This document shows, in pieces, positions 12,505 through 13,225 of a stretch of 13,225 bases of DNA. Location: positions 1 through 13,225 of the forward strand of contig CALDKR010000096.1 in the NCBI GenBank assembly GCA_937898095.1, in the 5' to 3' direction. The stretch is from an uncultured Rhodoluna sp. GTDB taxonomy: Bacteria > Actinomycetota > Actinomycetes > Actinomycetales > Microbacteriaceae. The position numbers and the translations under genes were made by a program. The notes beneath the pieces are model-generated. The model was not told where the DNA came from and searched no databases. It saw nothing but the letters and a program-made list of their open reading frames with translations. The first letter of the stretch is position 1; each line of letters begins with the position of its first letter.

Positions 12505-13225
12505 TTAGATTTTCGCGATGATTGCAGCAAGCAGTGCGCTAATGCGAGCCTCAGCGTCACGACCCGCTTGCAAAACCTCTTCGTGGTTCAACGGTGTGGT
12601 CTGAATGCCAGCGGCAAGGTTGGTCATCAGCGAGAATCCGAGAATCTCCATGCCGGCTTCTCGAGCGGCGATTGCCTCTAGAGCGGTTGACATTCCAACC
12701 AAGTGGCCACCAATTGTTTTGGCCATTTGAACCTCAGCCGGTGTCTCATAGTGCGGGCCGCGAAACTGCACATAAACACCTTCGTCGAGAGACGAATCAA
12801 CAGTGCGGGCCAGTTCGCGCAGGCGCTTTGAATACAGGTCGGTTAGATCGATGAAGGTTGCACCCTCGAGCGGGCTGTCGGCGGTCAGGTTGATGTGGTC
12901 GCTGATCAGCACCGGGGTGCCCGGCTTCCAGGTCGGCTTCAACCCACCAGCGCCGTTGGTCAGAATCATGGTCTTCGCGCCGGTCGCGGCCGCGGTTCGC
13001 ACACCGTGAACCACGCGGCGAACTCCGTGACCCTCATAGAAGTGGGTGCGAGCTCCGAGAACGAGCGCGTGCTTGCCGTTGCCGAGGGCGATCGAGCGGA
13101 TGGTCGCCACGTGCCCTTCGACCACCGGGGCCGAGAATCCGGGGATCTCGGTGGCGTCGATCGCCGAAACGGTTTCACCGATCAAGTCGGCCGCCTTGGC
13201 CCATCCCGAGCCAAGCGTTAGAGCG
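12505..13225 (-). CDS. Purine nucleoside phosphorylase, trimeric class II type (5' end cut by window edge)
   Basis: Cleaves inosine and guanosine, and their deoxy forms, with phosphate to hypoxanthine or guanine plus pentose-1-phosphate. The frame stays open past the apparent TTG at 13185 to the right edge, and the extra codons read 'ALTLGSGWAKAADL', containing the phosphate-binding GSG loop. The gene therefore begins outside the window and 13185 is not its start. Further motifs are 'GARTHFYEGHG' (phosphate/ribose site), 'LTNGAGGL', 'GPHYETPAE', 'GMSTALEAIAAR' and 'SLMTNLAAG', whose Asn is the residue linked to 6-oxopurine preference in trimeric PNPs. This matches the deaminase on the opposite strand that supplies inosine. 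TAA at 12505-12507 is three bases before the phosphomutase ATG, so the two are an operon. About 35-40 N-terminal residues are probably missing. Confidence 0.94.
   Translation of the reverse strand, partial: ALTLGSGWAKAADLIGETVSAIDATEIPGFSAPVVEGHVATIRSIALGNGKHALVLGARTHFYEGHGVRRVVHGVRTAAATGAKTMILTNGAGGLKPTWKPGTPVLISDHINLTADSPLEGATFIDLTDLYSKRLRELARTVDSSLDEGVYVQFRGPHYETPAEVQMAKTIGGHLVGMSTALEAIAAREAGMEILGFSLMTNLAAGIQTTPLNHEEVLQAGRDAEARISALLAAIIAKI

Noticed and set aside
13183..13185. TTG as the start of the purine nucleoside phosphorylase
   Set aside because: The frame stays open upstream and encodes the conserved GSG phosphate-binding loop, so the gene runs past the window edge.

Overview
The window looks like a chromosome segment from a streamlined, intermediate-GC actinobacterium. 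It most resembles the freshwater Luna-type Microbacteriaceae (Rhodoluna/Aquiluna-like). This rests on the character of the proteins: an actinobacterial two-anchor succinate dehydrogenase, a ManC of the 'LHDLTGSGQ' type, an adenosine deaminase with the 'HDHLDGGLRP' and 'NTDNRLMS' motifs, and an actinobacterial class II purine nucleoside phosphorylase. It also fits the very tight gene packing and the genes that lack a Shine-Dalgarno site. The assignment is inference, not a database result.

Layout. Positions 1-762 (minus strand) hold the membrane anchors of succinate dehydrogenase, sdhC followed by sdhD; sdhD runs off the left edge. An 80-120 bp divergent spacer with a perfect inverted repeat separates them from manC (plus, 845-1978), which makes GDP-mannose. 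A 139 bp spacer with two further inverted repeats leads into a long plus-strand operon (2118-10869). Its order is BMP-family nucleoside-binding lipoprotein, double-NBD ABC ATPase, two BPD_transp_2 permeases, cytidine deaminase, thymidine/pyrimidine-nucleoside phosphorylase, adenosine deaminase, a PTS IIA gene broken by a -1 frameshift, and a PTS IIB gene. Most junctions from the ATPase onward overlap or are separated by a few bases. The exception is a strong hairpin between the lipoprotein and the ATPase. From the right edge a minus-strand pair converges on this operon: purine nucleoside phosphorylase (cut by the right edge) and a PGM2/PgcA-type phosphosugar mutase, whose 3' end overlaps the IIB gene by 30 bp.

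How the genes fit together. The ABC system should import nucleosides. Cdd turns cytidine into uridine, the pyrimidine phosphorylase releases uracil or thymine, Add turns adenosine into inosine, and PNP releases hypoxanthine or guanine. The pentose-1-phosphates produced would need a phosphopentomutase, and the adjacent PGM2-like mutase is the natural candidate. The window is therefore close to a complete nucleoside scavenging module that recovers both bases and pentose phosphate.

The most unusual part is the end of the operon: an ascorbate-type PTS IIA/IIB pair with no membrane IIC gene in the window, and with the IIA reading frame broken just before its phosphorylatable histidine. No tRNA, rRNA, CRISPR array, insertion sequence or phage gene was seen.
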